DNA from: Candidatus Omnitrophota bacterium
GTDB taxonomy: Bacteria; Omnitrophota; Gorgyraeia; Zapsychrales; Zapsychraceae
Assembly: GCA_023247445.1 (NCBI GenBank)
Contig: JAHFGL010000013.1
Span: 1-50,123, forward strand
Length of the DNA stretch: 50,123 nucleotides
Direction: 5' to 3'
The notes below the pieces were generated by a model. The model made no database searches. It was given only the letters and a program-made list of their open reading frames with translations, and was not told the DNA's origin. The position numbers were made by a program, and so were the translations under genes. Of the stretch, positions 16,244 through 25,852 are shown in pieces; within the stretch, counting starts at the first letter, position 1; the number at the start of each line of letters is the position of its first letter.

Positions 16244-18037
16244 TTATTTAAACTTCTCACTTAACGCCACGGCGATTTTCTTTTGTAAATCATGATGAAT
16301 CGCAACATTCTGTTCACGATTGGCTATGACTTCAATGATGGTCGATGTTTTGCCGCTTACCGCTTTTTGATAAAAATTTTTAAATTCTGTTTTTGTCTTG
16401 GGTTGCGCGTAATTTAAGTTAAACAGTTTGGCCGCCGATTCAAAGGACAGATTATGAGGCGTACCAAAGAATTTTTCAAATAATTTATTGGAATGCGCAA
16501 TCGGCAAAAACGAGAAGATCCCTCCTCCGTTATTGTTAATAACAACGATGACGAGGGGCTTCTTTAAGTCTTTGACCATGGCCAATGAATTAAGATCGTA
16601 CAGAAACGCTAAGTCGCCGATGAGCAAGGTCACAGATTTATTTAACCCGACCGTAAATCCACACACACTTGCGATTGTTCCATCAATACCGCTGGCTCCG
16701 CGATTTGCGCCAATCTCAATGGCATTTCCTTTAAAGTCAGCATACATATCCATTTCACGCACGGGCAAACTGCTCGCTAAAAATAATCCCGTATTTTTTG
16801 GAATCAATTGGCTGATTAAACGTGCGACCTCGGGTTCGCTTAACTCATGCGGCGTTTCAAATAATTCACTTGAGGTTTCAAGAAAGTTATTGATCGTTTC
16901 TTCAACAACCTTATTGGCATTTTGCAGATGCGATAAAAAGGTGTTTTCTTTTCGTTGTGACAATTTTTCAACGATCGCCTCACAGAAAAGGTTGACCTTT
17001 GTCTGTAGTCGGGTCGTGACAATATGTGTGGGATCGTTACGTAGTGGATGATTTAAAACCATCAAATATTCTTTGGGCCGATGATGATCAATATATTCGT
17101 ACCAACGCTTTGAAGTAATACGACCACCAAGATGAATCACGCCATCAACCGTTGAATGTTTTGCGAAGTGATCGGAAAGTAATATTTGATCAAAATACGA
17201 AATGATATTTTTGTTGTTCTCTCCGAGGCGAAGACCTGAGCTGATGTCTGGAAAAATTGGCCAGTTTAAGGCCTGGGCTAACTTTAAAGCGCCCTCACGA
17301 TCTTGTTGCGTGCCAAGTTTGCCGACAACAATAATCCCTGATTTGATTGCATTGATTTTTTCAACAATTGGTTCAATGTCGTTTGTCGCAATCGTTGGCT
17401 CTGGCGCAACATACTGTGTATAAACTTTATCATCATCAAGCCAACGTTTGATCGATCGGATATAATGTTCTAGATTTAAGTTTGATTTGGTCGGCGCAAG
17501 CGGTTCGCGGAACATGCAATTAAGATGAACCGGTCCGGGAGGATTTGATCTAGCGCGAAAGATCGCTTGATTGATCGTTGTTAAAATAAATTCTGGCTTA
17601 ATTTCTTCTGTCGGACAGGGAATATCGAAATGCCAACGCACATATTCGCCAAAAATTTTTACCTGATCAATGACTTGATTGGCACCGGTCATGCGTTCTT
17701 CCGGCGGACGATCCGCCGTTAAAATAATAAGTGGGATTTTTTTCTTGGACGCTTCAATAACCGCCGGTAACATATTGGCCACGGCAGTACCGGAGGTTGA
17801 AATAAGAACGCATGGCTTTTTAGTCGCGGCAACATATCCCAAGGCATGAAACGCTGTGCCGCGCTCATCGAAATGAACATGACTACTTGCTTTAACATTA
17901 AATCCAACGGCCATCGAAAGCGGTGATGATCGCGATCCCGGTGAGATACAAAAATAATCCACACCATTTCGCACAAGCTCTTCGACCATAAGCATGCTCC
18001 AACAATAATTTATATTGGGGGCGGTAGCAATGTTCAT
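16244..18037 (-). CDS. menD: SEPHCHC synthase (2-oxoglutarate decarboxylase of menaquinone synthesis)
   Basis: 597 residues, ThDP enzyme. N-terminal ISPGSRSSPLS, HVHFDERGTAFHALG (catalytic Glu region), ADRPPEERMTGANQVIDQ and the ThDP motif GDLAFLYDLNSL with NNNGGGIFSFLP near the C-terminus are typical of MenD. It adds the succinic semialdehyde-ThDP adduct to isochorismate. Its ATG overlaps the menF stop by 4 nt (ATGA), so the two are translationally coupled. Confidence 0.96.
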   Translation of the reverse strand: MNIATAPNINYCWSMLMVEELVRNGVDYFCISPGSRSSPLSMAVGFNVKASSHVHFDERGTAFHALGYVAATKKPCVLISTSGTAVANMLPAVIEASKKKIPLIILTADRPPEERMTGANQVIDQVKIFGEYVRWHFDIPCPTEEIKPEFILTTINQAIFRARSNPPGPVHLNCMFREPLAPTKSNLNLEHYIRSIKRWLDDDKVYTQYVAPEPTIATNDIEPIVEKINAIKSGIIVVGKLGTQQDREGALKLAQALNWPIFPDISSGLRLGENNKNIISYFDQILLSDHFAKHSTVDGVIHLGGRITSKRWYEYIDHHRPKEYLMVLNHPLRNDPTHIVTTRLQTKVNLFCEAIVEKLSQRKENTFLSHLQNANKVVEETINNFLETSSELFETPHELSEPEVARLISQLIPKNTGLFLASSLPVREMDMYADFKGNAIEIGANRGASGIDGTIASVCGFTVGLNKSVTLLIGDLAFLYDLNSLAMVKDLKKPLVIVVINNNGGGIFSFLPIAHSNKLFEKFFGTPHNLSFESAAKLFNLNYAQPKTKTEFKNFYQKAVSGKTSTIIEVIANREQNVAIHHDLQKKIAVALSEKFK

Positions 18038-19425
18038 CGGCCAAACACCTTTAAGAAGCTGCTGATTTTATATTCAATTTCTTCCCACTCTTTTTCTGCT
18101 GTTGAACCAGTGACAATGCCAGCGCCAGCATAAAGTGAAAGTTTGTTTTGATCAACGAGTCCAGATCGAATCGCGACGGCAAATTCAGCTGTGTCATATC
18201 CAACGTAACCGATCGGCGCCGCGTACCAGCCACGTGAAAATGGTTCAAGTTTATTAATCGCCGGCAAGACCGATTCTCGTGGAGCACCTCCTACAGCTGG
18301 CGTCGGATGTAGATGGCTAATGAGCTCATCATTTCCAATATTTTTTTGTAAGGTGCCTCGAAATTTTGTCAAAAGATGCTGCCCTTCATTTAATTTAATA
18401 ACGGTGAATGTCTTGTCGCAGTCTAATTGTTCGCAGAAATCTTTTAATGTTTTTTTGATTTCTTTAACAACAATATTGTGTTCATTAAGCAGTTTTGGCG
18501 AATTCAAGAGATCTTCTTCAAACTGGCGTTCATCATTGGGATTTTTCCCTCGTGGCATTGTTCCTGCCAACGCCTCGGTTTCGATTCTATTTTCTGTTCG
18601 TTTAAATAATCGTTCCGGACTCGCCCCCAAAAATGCATGGTGATCACTTGTTTGAAAACAAAAATGAAAACAATTCGGCGTCATGTCTTTTAAATGTTTG
18701 ATAAGCGCAATGGGGTTAATTGGGCGATCAAAATCAAATATCGTTTTACGCGCCAGAACCACTTTTTCATATTTTGTTTTTCCGTTTTGATCGATCAGTT
18801 GAGTTAAAAGTTTATTCCAACTGTCACGGTCAGGAAAATCATGACGTGATTGAACTTCTGGCGGTGGACGCTTGTAGATTGTTTCTTTTGAAAAATTAAC
18901 GGCCTCGCAAGTTTTTAGAATTTTTTTGATATTGTCTTCAGTAATTTCATCAATAACGATATTAAAAGCGAACAGCGTTTTGCCCTGTGCTGATAAAAGT
19001 TCAAATTGTGGGATAACAAATCGATAGTGTCCAAAATCTTTCCACTCTGTGTCTAAAGAGGTGTCATTAAAGCTAAATCCGCCGTAGTAACGTAACTGCG
19101 AATTGTCAGATGACAAATGATCTTCCATTGCGTCAAATAGTTCTCGGTAGTTGACCGCGCCTTGCCCCTCACAAATATGAGCGGCACCGATACCACCTAC
19201 TTCAAAATCATGCTGACGATTGGACCAGTAAATTTTGTTTGAAGTGTTTTGATTATTAAGCCAGGTTAAAATATCTAAATGTTCCGTGAGAAATTCAAAA
19301 CGTAAAATTGTTGGATTGTTGCCAATAGCCGCAACCTTATGAGGCAGTTGTCCAATTTCGCGTAGCATGTGTTCTTTAATATCTTTAAGCGGATAGGTAG
19401 TGTCATTGCGAAATAGTGTAATCAT
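18034..19425 (-). CDS. menF: Isochorismate synthase
   Basis: 463 residues of the chorismate-binding family. ASPERLFKR, ALAGTMPRGKN, LTKFRGTL and HLHPTPAVGGAPRES form the conserved active-site set. It converts chorismate (made by AroC, encoded at 48974-50038) to isochorismate, the entry step of the pathway. Encoded 3 nt after menG, overlapping menD by 4 nt. Confidence 0.95.
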   Translation of the reverse strand: MITLFRNDTTYPLKDIKEHMLREIGQLPHKVAAIGNNPTILRFEFLTEHLDILTWLNNQNTSNKIYWSNRQHDFEVGGIGAAHICEGQGAVNYRELFDAMEDHLSSDNSQLRYYGGFSFNDTSLDTEWKDFGHYRFVIPQFELLSAQGKTLFAFNIVIDEITEDNIKKILKTCEAVNFSKETIYKRPPPEVQSRHDFPDRDSWNKLLTQLIDQNGKTKYEKVVLARKTIFDFDRPINPIALIKHLKDMTPNCFHFCFQTSDHHAFLGASPERLFKRTENRIETEALAGTMPRGKNPNDERQFEEDLLNSPKLLNEHNIVVKEIKKTLKDFCEQLDCDKTFTVIKLNEGQHLLTKFRGTLQKNIGNDELISHLHPTPAVGGAPRESVLPAINKLEPFSRGWYAAPIGYVGYDTAEFAVAIRSGLVDQNKLSLYAGAGIVTGSTAEKEWEEIEYKISSFLKVFGR

Positions 19426-19428
19426 TGG

Positions 19429-20154
19429 CTATTTCTCTCCGACATAAATTGAGGCAATACCAAAAAGAAGTGGATGATCGACGACACGCGTAAATCCAGC
19501 GCTACGCATTAGATCACAAAATTTTTCACCGTAAGGAAAGTCTTCAATGGTTTGGTTTAGGTATCGATATGCTTTATAGTGACCGGTAAAAATCCATCCA
19601 ACAACAGGCACTACGTTACGTAAATAAAATAGATGAAGCCCACGAATGACGATATTTTTTGGTAACGAAAATTCTAAAATGATCGCGCGACCTTGTGGAT
19701 TTAGCACTCGAAACATTTCCTTTAAAACGCGTGTTGGATTTTCCATGTTTCGAATACCAAAAGAAATTGTTGCCCCATCAAAGGTTTTATCATTAAAGGG
19801 AATTTGGTGCGCGTCGCCGCGTTGAAGAATGATTTGTTTTGCAAGGCCTTCTTTGGCAACTTTTTCTTCGCCAATAGCCAGCATCTTCTCAGCCATATCA
19901 ATGCCATAGCCAGTTTGAATATTTGAATTGGTTTTAAATAGCGTAATCAAAACATCCGCTGTGCCTGTTGCCAAATCTAAAATCTTTTGATTGTCTTTGG
20001 TGGGAAGATATTTAGCTAGTTGTCGTCGCCAATGGATGTGTAAGCCAAACGATAATAAATGATTTAATAAATCGTAGCGCGGCGAAATGTCGTTGAACAT
20101 TTTCCAGGATTCGGATTTTGGCAGGGCTAACTTTTCTTTGGCAATATCCATCAT
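19429..20154 (-). CDS. menG: Demethylmenaquinone methyltransferase (MenG/UbiE)
   Basis: 241 residues, class I SAM methyltransferase. FNDISPRYDLLNHLLSFGLHIHWRR, SAM-binding LDLATGTADVLI, ISFGIRNMENP and the C-terminal FPYGEKFCDLMRSAGF are the UbiE/COQ5 signatures. It performs the last step, methylating demethylmenaquinone. It is the first gene of the men operon. The start is a tandem ATGATG at 20154 without a Shine-Dalgarno. The promoter is at 20188-20216. Confidence 0.95.
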   Translation of the reverse strand: MMDIAKEKLALPKSESWKMFNDISPRYDLLNHLLSFGLHIHWRRQLAKYLPTKDNQKILDLATGTADVLITLFKTNSNIQTGYGIDMAEKMLAIGEEKVAKEGLAKQIILQRGDAHQIPFNDKTFDGATISFGIRNMENPTRVLKEMFRVLNPQGRAIILEFSLPKNIVIRGLHLFYLRNVVPVVGWIFTGHYKAYRYLNQTIEDFPYGEKFCDLMRSAGFTRVVDHPLLFGIASIYVGEK

Positions 20155-20187
20155 AAGATGTTGGCTAATAACGTTTAAAGATGGCCC

Positions 20188-20216
20188 ATCCTAACATAAT
20201 TGACGGATAATTTCAA
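20188..20216 (-). promoter_or_regulatory. Sigma70-type promoter of the men operon
   Basis: On the minus strand, -35 TTGAAA (20216-20211), a 17-nt spacer and -10 TAGGAT (20193-20188). The leader to menG is about 27 nt. The remainder of the 20155-20355 gap holds one palindrome (20257-20285) and no gene. Confidence 0.55.
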
Positions 20217-20256
20217 ACGAGTTTTAGCGGCTTATTAAGGTTAGTGACTGTGGACA

Positions 20257-20285
20257 TTGAGGTGTCGCAATGTGCGATACCTTGA
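20257..20285. repeat. Short palindrome related to the ORF6N-gene palindromes
   Basis: AGGTGTCGCA (20260-20269), a 3-nt ATG loop and TGCGATACCT (20273-20282) pair with one G-T mismatch. The flanks continue partly as TTGA/TTGAA. Layout and core (TCGCA-3 nt-TGCGA) match the palindrome at 39943-39969. Confidence 0.45.
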
Positions 20286-20355
20286 AATGCTTCAGTTTAA
20301 GGGGAAAATATTTTCAACTTTAATCATTGTTTCAGATGAGGCATCAGGGACATTT

Positions 20356-20721
20356 TTATGAGGTTGTTTCATTTTTAATCTTTATTTTGAATAAATAAAA
20401 AACAGTCCAAACAAGGCCTCCAATTAGGAGGAAAATTATCCAATAACCATCTTCTGCTCGAACAACAGGTGATTTTGAATAATCATTTTCTGCGATAATG
20501 GCAATGGTGACCACGATGGTAAAGTAGTAAATTATCATAACCCACTTAGCCCAATTTTTTTTATAAATAAAGCCTAGGTTCGCAAGAATTGGAGTCCCAA
20601 TTACAAAGAATATAGGAGCATTGGAGGGTTTTATAGAATGCCAACTTGTTATTAGCAAGAAAATAATTAGCAAACAATTAAGCAAAAAGATAATTTTAAT
20701 GCCCAAAGGCAAATTTTTCAT
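20356..20721 (-). CDS. Small four-helix integral membrane protein of unknown function
   Basis: 121 residues with four hydrophobic segments (~9-28, ~36-52, ~58-78, ~92-112) and a short charged tail KIKIKNETTS. There are no motifs I recognise and the family cannot be named. It starts 12 nt after trxB, so it is probably the last gene of that transcript. It is plausible as a real gene because the length, hydrophobic pattern and co-linear position hold together. Confidence 0.6.
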   Translation of the reverse strand: MKNLPLGIKIIFLLNCLLIIFLLITSWHSIKPSNAPIFFVIGTPILANLGFIYKKNWAKWVMIIYYFTIVVTIAIIAENDYSKSPVVRAEDGYWIIFLLIGGLVWTVFYLFKIKIKNETTS

Positions 20722-20733
20722 TTTATAAACAGT

Positions 20734-21669
20734 TTAATGTCCGGATAGATACTTTTCTGCTTCTAATGCGGCCATGCAGCCAGAGCCAGCCGCGGTCACC
20801 GCTTGGCGATAAATTTTGTCTTGCACATCGCCGCAGGCAAAGACACCGGGGACATTGGTCTTCGTTGTCCCGGGAACAGTTTTGATATAGCCAGTTTCAT
20901 CGAGCTCGATCTGGCCATTAAGAAAGGATGTGTTGGGAAGATGACCGATTGCGTAAAACAATCCACCGGCATCGATCTTCGACTCTTGATTGGTTTTATT
21001 ATTTTTGATTTTAACAGCAGCTAAAGATTTTTCGCCAACGGCTTCGGTCAGTTCAGTATTCCACATGATTTCAATTTTGGGATTAGCGCTCACCCTTTCT
21101 TGCATTGCTTTGGAGGCACGTAAGACATCCCGTCGGACAAGAAGAATAACTTTACTGGCATATTTTGTTAGAAATGTAGCTTCCTCTCCCGCGGAATCAC
21201 CGCCGCCAACAACAACAAGCACCTTGTTTCGAAAAAACGGTAGTGCCCCATCACAAACCGCACAGGCGGAGATTCCTTTTTGCCAAAATTTTTCTTCGCC
21301 GGGAACGTTCATCCGTTTCGCGGTTGCGCCTGTTGCGATAATAATTGATTTTGCCTCGACAACTTCATTGCCAGAAAAAACTTTAAATGGGTTTGATTTT
21401 AAATCGACTTTGTCAACGGTAAGGGTCTTAATGCGGGCGCCACATTTGATCGCTTGTTCTCGCATCTTAACCATAAGCTCTGGTCCAGAGACGCCTTCAG
21501 GAAATCCTGGATAGTTTTCTACCTCAGTCGTCGTTGTTAATTGTCCTCCGGCCGCGACTCCTCCTGCCAACAATCCTTCGTAAACTAATGGATTTAATTT
21601 TGCCCGACCGGCATAAATTGCTGCGGTGTGTGCGGCAGGACCTGAACCAATGATGATTAAATTTTCCAT
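20734..21669 (-). CDS. trxB: Thioredoxin reductase
   Basis: 311 residues. FAD motif [18 protein letters not shown], redox pair Cys136-Ala-Val-Cys139 (SACAVCDGA), NADPH motif [11 protein letters not shown] and C-terminal VFACGDVQD. It reduces thioredoxin for peroxiredoxins such as Tpx. It lies 63 nt downstream of korB, with a hairpin between them that may partly terminate kor transcription. Confidence 0.95.
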   Translation of the reverse strand: MENLIIIGSGPAAHTAAIYAGRAKLNPLVYEGLLAGGVAAGGQLTTTTEVENYPGFPEGVSGPELMVKMREQAIKCGARIKTLTVDKVDLKSNPFKVFSGNEVVEAKSIIIATGATAKRMNVPGEEKFWQKGISACAVCDGALPFFRNKVLVVVGGGDSAGEEATFLTKYASKVILLVRRDVLRASKAMQERVSANPKIEIMWNTELTEAVGEKSLAAVKIKNNKTNQESKIDAGGLFYAIGHLPNTSFLNGQIELDETGYIKTVPGTTKTNVPGVFACGDVQDKIYRQAVTAAGSGCMAALEAEKYLSGH

Positions 21670-21689
21670 ATTAAATTAGAGAATAGAAA

Positions 21690-21722
21690 ATGGAAGATCG
21701 ATTTTTATCATCAATCTTCCAT
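21690..21722 (-). terminator. Possible weak terminator between korB and trxB
   Basis: 9-bp perfect arms ATGGAAGAT (21690-21698) and ATCTTCCAT (21714-21722). In the direction of the kor genes the hairpin is followed by TTTCTATTC. It is AT-rich and short, so read-through to trxB is likely. Confidence 0.4.
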
Positions 21723-21732
21723 CTTCAAATTG

Positions 21733-22653
21733 TTATATTTTATACCCATCCAACAATTGTGCCCGTGATCGAGGCTTAGCCTGTTTGACAAGATCATGCA
21801 TAATGCTGTCGTAGCGAGGCTTATTGGAATTTTGATAGAATAAACCAAAATAAGGCCTTGGACTGCAGGCAAACTTGAAGGCGGCTTCTAAATTCGATGG
21901 ATCATGTTCGATGACTTCTGTTTTGTCAGCGATGCGTTTATCTGGCGCGATTCCCTTCTCATGTTTTAGAAAAGAAAACCAGCTTGAGGTTTTATGATCA
22001 AAATTGTTGGGATCAAAGTGCGGACAACGCTGTGAAATGTGAACAAGCGCAAATCCAGGATGAGCAAACGCTGCTTTTAAGGTGCTCGCCATATGATCAG
22101 GAATCCAGTCGGCGGTGCTCGCGACAAACGATGCCCCTGCTCCTAACGCTAAACGCAAAGCACCAATTGGATCAAGATAAGTTCCTTGTGGCTGCGTCAT
22201 CGTGGTGTGGCCTTTACGTGTCGTCGGCGAAGTTTGATTCTTGGTTAAGGCATACAATTCGTTGTCATATAAAACAAAAACGCATTTAAAATTTTTATTG
22301 ATCCCGTGGATGAAATGATTTCCGCCGATGCTTAAGGTATCGCCATCGCCGGCATGAATGAAAAGATTTAAATCAGGTCGAGATAAAGCGAGTCCCATGG
22401 CGACAGTAATCGGACGTCCGTGGATCGAGTGCACGCCATAGGCGTTGATGTAATTTGGTGCTCGGCCAGAACATCCAATACCTGAGACATTGACGGTTTG
22501 TGCGGCGGAAATCTGGGTATCAACCATAAAACGTTTAACACCCATCAAAATTCCAAAATCGCCGCAGCCTACACACCATCGTGGATTTTCAGTTTGTAAA
22601 TCTTTAATCGTCAGCGGTTGACTAGACGGTGACGGTTGCGTTTGCGTGACCAT
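21733..22653 (-). CDS. korB: 2-Oxoacid:ferredoxin oxidoreductase, beta subunit
   Basis: 306 residues from ATG 22653, chosen because AAAGGAG ends 7 nt upstream; the frame is open 27 codons earlier inside korA. WCVGCGDFGIL and GIGCSGR carry Fe-S cluster cysteines, and HAGDGDTLSIGGNH is the ThDP-binding motif. With KorA it oxidatively decarboxylates 2-oxoglutarate (or a related 2-oxoacid) and reduces ferredoxin, or runs reductively. It overlaps korA by 32 nt. The exact 2-oxoacid is inferred from family resemblance. Confidence 0.9.
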   Translation of the reverse strand: MVTQTQPSPSSQPLTIKDLQTENPRWCVGCGDFGILMGVKRFMVDTQISAAQTVNVSGIGCSGRAPNYINAYGVHSIHGRPITVAMGLALSRPDLNLFIHAGDGDTLSIGGNHFIHGINKNFKCVFVLYDNELYALTKNQTSPTTRKGHTTMTQPQGTYLDPIGALRLALGAGASFVASTADWIPDHMASTLKAAFAHPGFALVHISQRCPHFDPNNFDHKTSSWFSFLKHEKGIAPDKRIADKTEVIEHDPSNLEAAFKFACSPRPYFGLFYQNSNKPRYDSIMHDLVKQAKPRSRAQLLDGYKI

Positions 22654-24460
22654 GTAAAATCTCCTTTGCTTTTTGCTTAATAATTTTAGGTCGAATCGGT
22701 CGACCCGTTGCTTCGCAAATAATTGATTTAACATCGACTAAAGTCTGTGAACGAAGTAACATCGCCAGTGGCGCTGGTTTAATCTCATCGCCGTAGGCAA
22801 CTTCAACGGTAACTACTTTCTTAAATTTTTTGAAAATTTCGGTTAACATTAAAGGCAGCGGAGAAACAATTTTTAAATGTAACCCTGAAATTGGTAAACC
22901 TTCTTTTTTACAGACGTAAATAGCTTCTTCAATTGCGCCTCGTGTGCTGCCCCATCCCACAACGAGAACTTCATTTTCTTCATTACCAAACATCTCCGGT
23001 TTTGTTAAAGCACGGGCAACCGTATGGACTTTTTCATTACGGATTTCATGGGAGTGTTGATTCGTATTAGCAGAATAATTGACATTTCCTTTAGAGTCGG
23101 TATTTAAACCCGTCACCCGTCGCATATGCCCAGGAGTTCCAGGGTTTGCTTGATCATCGCGAACCATTTCAATTTTGTCCGGTAAACGATTAATGTGAAA
23201 ACGTTCAAGGACGAAATCTTTGATTTCATTGACATCATTCATCTCAGTCACTTGAGGCTTGGTGATAACTTTATAGCTGTTCGCCGTCTGAAAATCGCTC
23301 ATAATGAAAACTGGTAGACGTAATTTTTCTGCCAAGTATCGGGCCATTTGTGGGGCATAAAAACAATCAATGACATTGGCAACGCTGATAATTATTTTTG
23401 TGTTATCGCCATGACTTCCAAAAGCAGCAGCGAGTAAATCAGATTGTTCAGTTTTTGTTGGCATTCCTGTCGATGGACCAGAACGTTGGGCGTCGATAAT
23501 AATAAGGGGAATTTCGGCCGCTGAGGCATAGCCAATGAATTCTTGTTTAAGCGATAATCCTGGCCCCGACGTACACGTGACCGATGGAACACCGCCAAAA
23601 TAGGAACCGATCGCGGTACCAATGGCACTGATCTCATCTTCGGCCTGATGGACGATCCCGCCATACGATGGCAAGACTTTAGCGAGTGTGTGCATGATTG
23701 AAGACGCTGGCGTAATCGGATATCCACTAAATAATTTGATGCCAGCATCGATAAGGCCCATGCTGAGAGCTGAGTTTCCATCAATAAGAATCTTCTCTCC
23801 CGTTTGATTTTCCGGTGAGCCATCAACTTGATATGAAAAGTGAACATTGTCTTTGGCGAATTGATAACCTTGGTGAAAAATTCTGATATTTTTTTCAAGA
23901 ATATCTTCTTTGAGTTTTTTAAAGGTGAGCTTGATTTCATCGACAACACTTTGTTCTGTCATGCTGTAAATCCACGTCAGCATGCCAAGATAAAACATGT
24001 TAGTCCCTTTGCCACCCATCGCTTTAATCGCATCTTTAGCTTCAGTGGTAATTTCAAACGGATAAATATTTAGCCCAAGCTTGGTAACACGTTTACAGGC
24101 TTTTTCATAAGATTCTTGGTTGTCTTCTTTATCTCCCATATCCAAGAGCACTTTGCAGTTTGGATTATGTTCATCGTCATCTAATCGACGATCAAGAACA
24201 ATTTCATGGGAAGCGATAATGACATCGGTGTCGTTACCAATGTTGGTAATGTCGAAATCCGCGACGCGAATGATAACTCCGGATAGCGCTGGGCGTGTAC
24301 GTGGTGGTGGACTAATTTCGGCAGGAATCATTGGCTCAATGTAAACATATTTACCCGCTTTCGCGAAGGCTTGAACAAGGACGTCGCCAGCTTTTTGGGC
24401 CCCAAAACCGGCATCCATTAATAGTTCGAACCGTGCGACACTAACTTTATCAACTGACAT
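22622..24460 (-). CDS. korA: 2-Oxoacid:ferredoxin oxidoreductase, fused gamma-alpha subunit
   Basis: 612 residues. The N-terminal ~190 residues are the gamma (POR/KOR gamma) domain (RFELLMDAGFGAQKAGDVLVQAF); the rest is the alpha subunit, with FSGYPITPASSIMH, TCTSGPGLSLKQE and DAQRSGPSTGMPTKTEQSD. This gamma-alpha fusion is common in KorA. There is no ferredoxin domain. AGAGGAG lies just ahead of ATG 24460 and a promoter at 24506-24533. It heads a korA-korB(-trxB) operon. Confidence 0.92.
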   Translation of the reverse strand: MSVDKVSVARFELLMDAGFGAQKAGDVLVQAFAKAGKYVYIEPMIPAEISPPPRTRPALSGVIIRVADFDITNIGNDTDVIIASHEIVLDRRLDDDEHNPNCKVLLDMGDKEDNQESYEKACKRVTKLGLNIYPFEITTEAKDAIKAMGGKGTNMFYLGMLTWIYSMTEQSVVDEIKLTFKKLKEDILEKNIRIFHQGYQFAKDNVHFSYQVDGSPENQTGEKILIDGNSALSMGLIDAGIKLFSGYPITPASSIMHTLAKVLPSYGGIVHQAEDEISAIGTAIGSYFGGVPSVTCTSGPGLSLKQEFIGYASAAEIPLIIIDAQRSGPSTGMPTKTEQSDLLAAAFGSHGDNTKIIISVANVIDCFYAPQMARYLAEKLRLPVFIMSDFQTANSYKVITKPQVTEMNDVNEIKDFVLERFHINRLPDKIEMVRDDQANPGTPGHMRRVTGLNTDSKGNVNYSANTNQHSHEIRNEKVHTVARALTKPEMFGNEENEVLVVGWGSTRGAIEEAIYVCKKEGLPISGLHLKIVSPLPLMLTEIFKKFKKVVTVEVAYGDEIKPAPLAMLLRSQTLVDVKSIICEATGRPIRPKIIKQKAKEILHGHANATVTV

Positions 24461-24505
24461 GGTAACTCCTCTAAAATTTATAGTTATACGTTTAGGTGAT
24501 AAGCT

Positions 24506-24533
24506 AATATATCACTCTGCAAGCACTTGGCAA
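24506..24533 (-). promoter_or_regulatory. Sigma70-type promoter of korAB
   Basis: On the minus strand, -35 TTGCCA (24533-24528), a 16-nt spacer and -10 TATATT (24511-24506); leader about 40 nt with a good Shine-Dalgarno. Confidence 0.55.
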
Positions 24534-24629
24534 TACTAAATTTAAGTTTTTATTGACTTATCTTGAATCAAATTTCTTGTAGTCAATATTGGCCGTTCTT
24601 GCCTGCTGTAATTTTGCTTGTAGAAAGGC

Positions 24630-25730
24630 CTATCGGAGATCAGTTCGTAGCTGCGGTCGTAATTCTTTAAGACCCTTAATTAGGGTTTGATCAACATAGG
24701 AAGATTTAACTGCGGCAGTCTGTTCATTAAGAAGAAGGTCTTCTATGCTGTGATCAGATTCAACGCTAAATCCAGCATCCTTAATCATTTGTAAAGTTTT
24801 TGCGCGGTTATCCCCTTTTGTATTTAAATATCCATCTAAAAATAGCGAATTCGCTGGATATAGTGCCATCACTTCCATGCTGCGTAAATGTATTTCTCGT
24901 CCAGCGGCCACACGAATTTCTGCTCTGGGGTTGAGAAATCGAAACAGGCAAAGGATTCGTAAACAAAAGTTTGGTGTAAGTTCTGATGTTTCTTTGAGTG
25001 TATTTCCAGCAATGGGAATTAAAAAATTAATGGGAATCGATTCGGCCTTCATTGAACGCAGCGTGTAAGCCACCTCAATAATGTCAGCATGCGTTTCTTT
25101 CATCCCTACAATCATTCCCGAACATAATTGAATCCCGGCGCCACGGGCGGCTTGCAATGTATTGAGGCGATCTTGATAAGTATGCGTCGTGCAAATTTCT
25201 GGGTAATGACGTTCGGATGTGTTTAAGTTATGATTTAGTCGATCAAGCCCAGCTTCTTTTAACACACGCGCTTTTTCATTATCTAAGAGTCCAGTTGAAA
25301 CACAAATTTCGATAGGGTATTTTGATTTGATATCGCGAATGAGTTGTGCCAAATGTTCAACACGTTTTTTGGTTGGCCCTCTCCCAGCAAAAACCATACA
25401 ATAGCGGTAAGCGCCTTTTTCGTAGGCATTCTTAGCCTCGGCAATAATTTCATGATCGGGCTTTAATGGATATTCTTCGATAGCGGCATCGGAGGTTTTC
25501 GCCTGGGCGCAGTAATGACAATCTTCCGGGCAATAACCATTTTGGGTGTTGTTAATGATGTGGACTTTAACACCTTTTCCAGTGAATTTCGTTCGGACTT
25601 CATATGCGGCGTTAAGTAAAGGAAGCAACGCAATCTCAGATGAAGTTAAGATTTGATGCGCAATATTTTTTGAGACGATTTCTTCGTTAATGCTTGTGTC
25701 GGCTAGTTTTTGATAAAATTCATGATTCAT
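24630..25730 (-). CDS. bioB: Biotin synthase
   Basis: 366 residues, radical SAM. CPEDCHYCAQ supplies Cys67, Cys71 and Cys74 for the 4Fe-4S cluster; NHNLNTSERHYPEICTTHTYQDR, CSGMIVGMKET and AGREIHLR are BioB signatures, including the Arg and Cys ligands of the auxiliary 2Fe-2S cluster. It inserts sulfur into dethiobiotin. No other biotin gene is nearby. Only 10 nt separate the -10 box from ATG 25730 and there is no Shine-Dalgarno, so the mRNA may be almost leaderless. Confidence 0.96.
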   Translation of the reverse strand: MNHEFYQKLADTSINEEIVSKNIAHQILTSSEIALLPLLNAAYEVRTKFTGKGVKVHIINNTQNGYCPEDCHYCAQAKTSDAAIEEYPLKPDHEIIAEAKNAYEKGAYRYCMVFAGRGPTKKRVEHLAQLIRDIKSKYPIEICVSTGLLDNEKARVLKEAGLDRLNHNLNTSERHYPEICTTHTYQDRLNTLQAARGAGIQLCSGMIVGMKETHADIIEVAYTLRSMKAESIPINFLIPIAGNTLKETSELTPNFCLRILCLFRFLNPRAEIRVAAGREIHLRSMEVMALYPANSLFLDGYLNTKGDNRAKTLQMIKDAGFSVESDHSIEDLLLNEQTAAVKSSYVDQTLIKGLKELRPQLRTDLR

Positions 25731-25740
25731 AATGAAGGCT

Positions 25741-25769
25741 ATTCTAATATAAAAATTTTAATAATGCAA
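25741..25769 (-). promoter_or_regulatory. Sigma70-type promoter of bioB
   Basis: On the minus strand, -35 TTGCAT (25769-25764), a 17-nt spacer and -10 TAGAAT (25746-25741). ATG 25730 is 10 nt beyond the -10 box. No BirA-like operator was recognised. Confidence 0.5.
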
Positions 25770-25814
25770 TTTATTGTCAGTGATTTTTTAAGGGTAAATA
25801 AACAAAAAATTGGC

Positions 25815-25842
25815 TTGTAAATATGGCTCTATCTTGTATACT
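25815..25842 (+). promoter_or_regulatory. Sigma70-type promoter of the 25853 gene
   Basis: -35 TTGTAA (25815-25820), 16-nt spacer, -10 TATACT (25837-25842), 10 nt ahead of ATG 25853. It supports the later start codon. Confidence 0.5.
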
Positions 25843-25852
25843 TTGGGTATCC

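Noticed and set aside
20990-21514. 174-codon plus-strand frame antisense to trxB
   Set aside because: The trxB frame has every family motif; the antisense frame shows none.
23392-23949. 185-codon minus-strand frame inside korA
   Set aside because: It is a shifted-frame shadow of korA, with no motifs.
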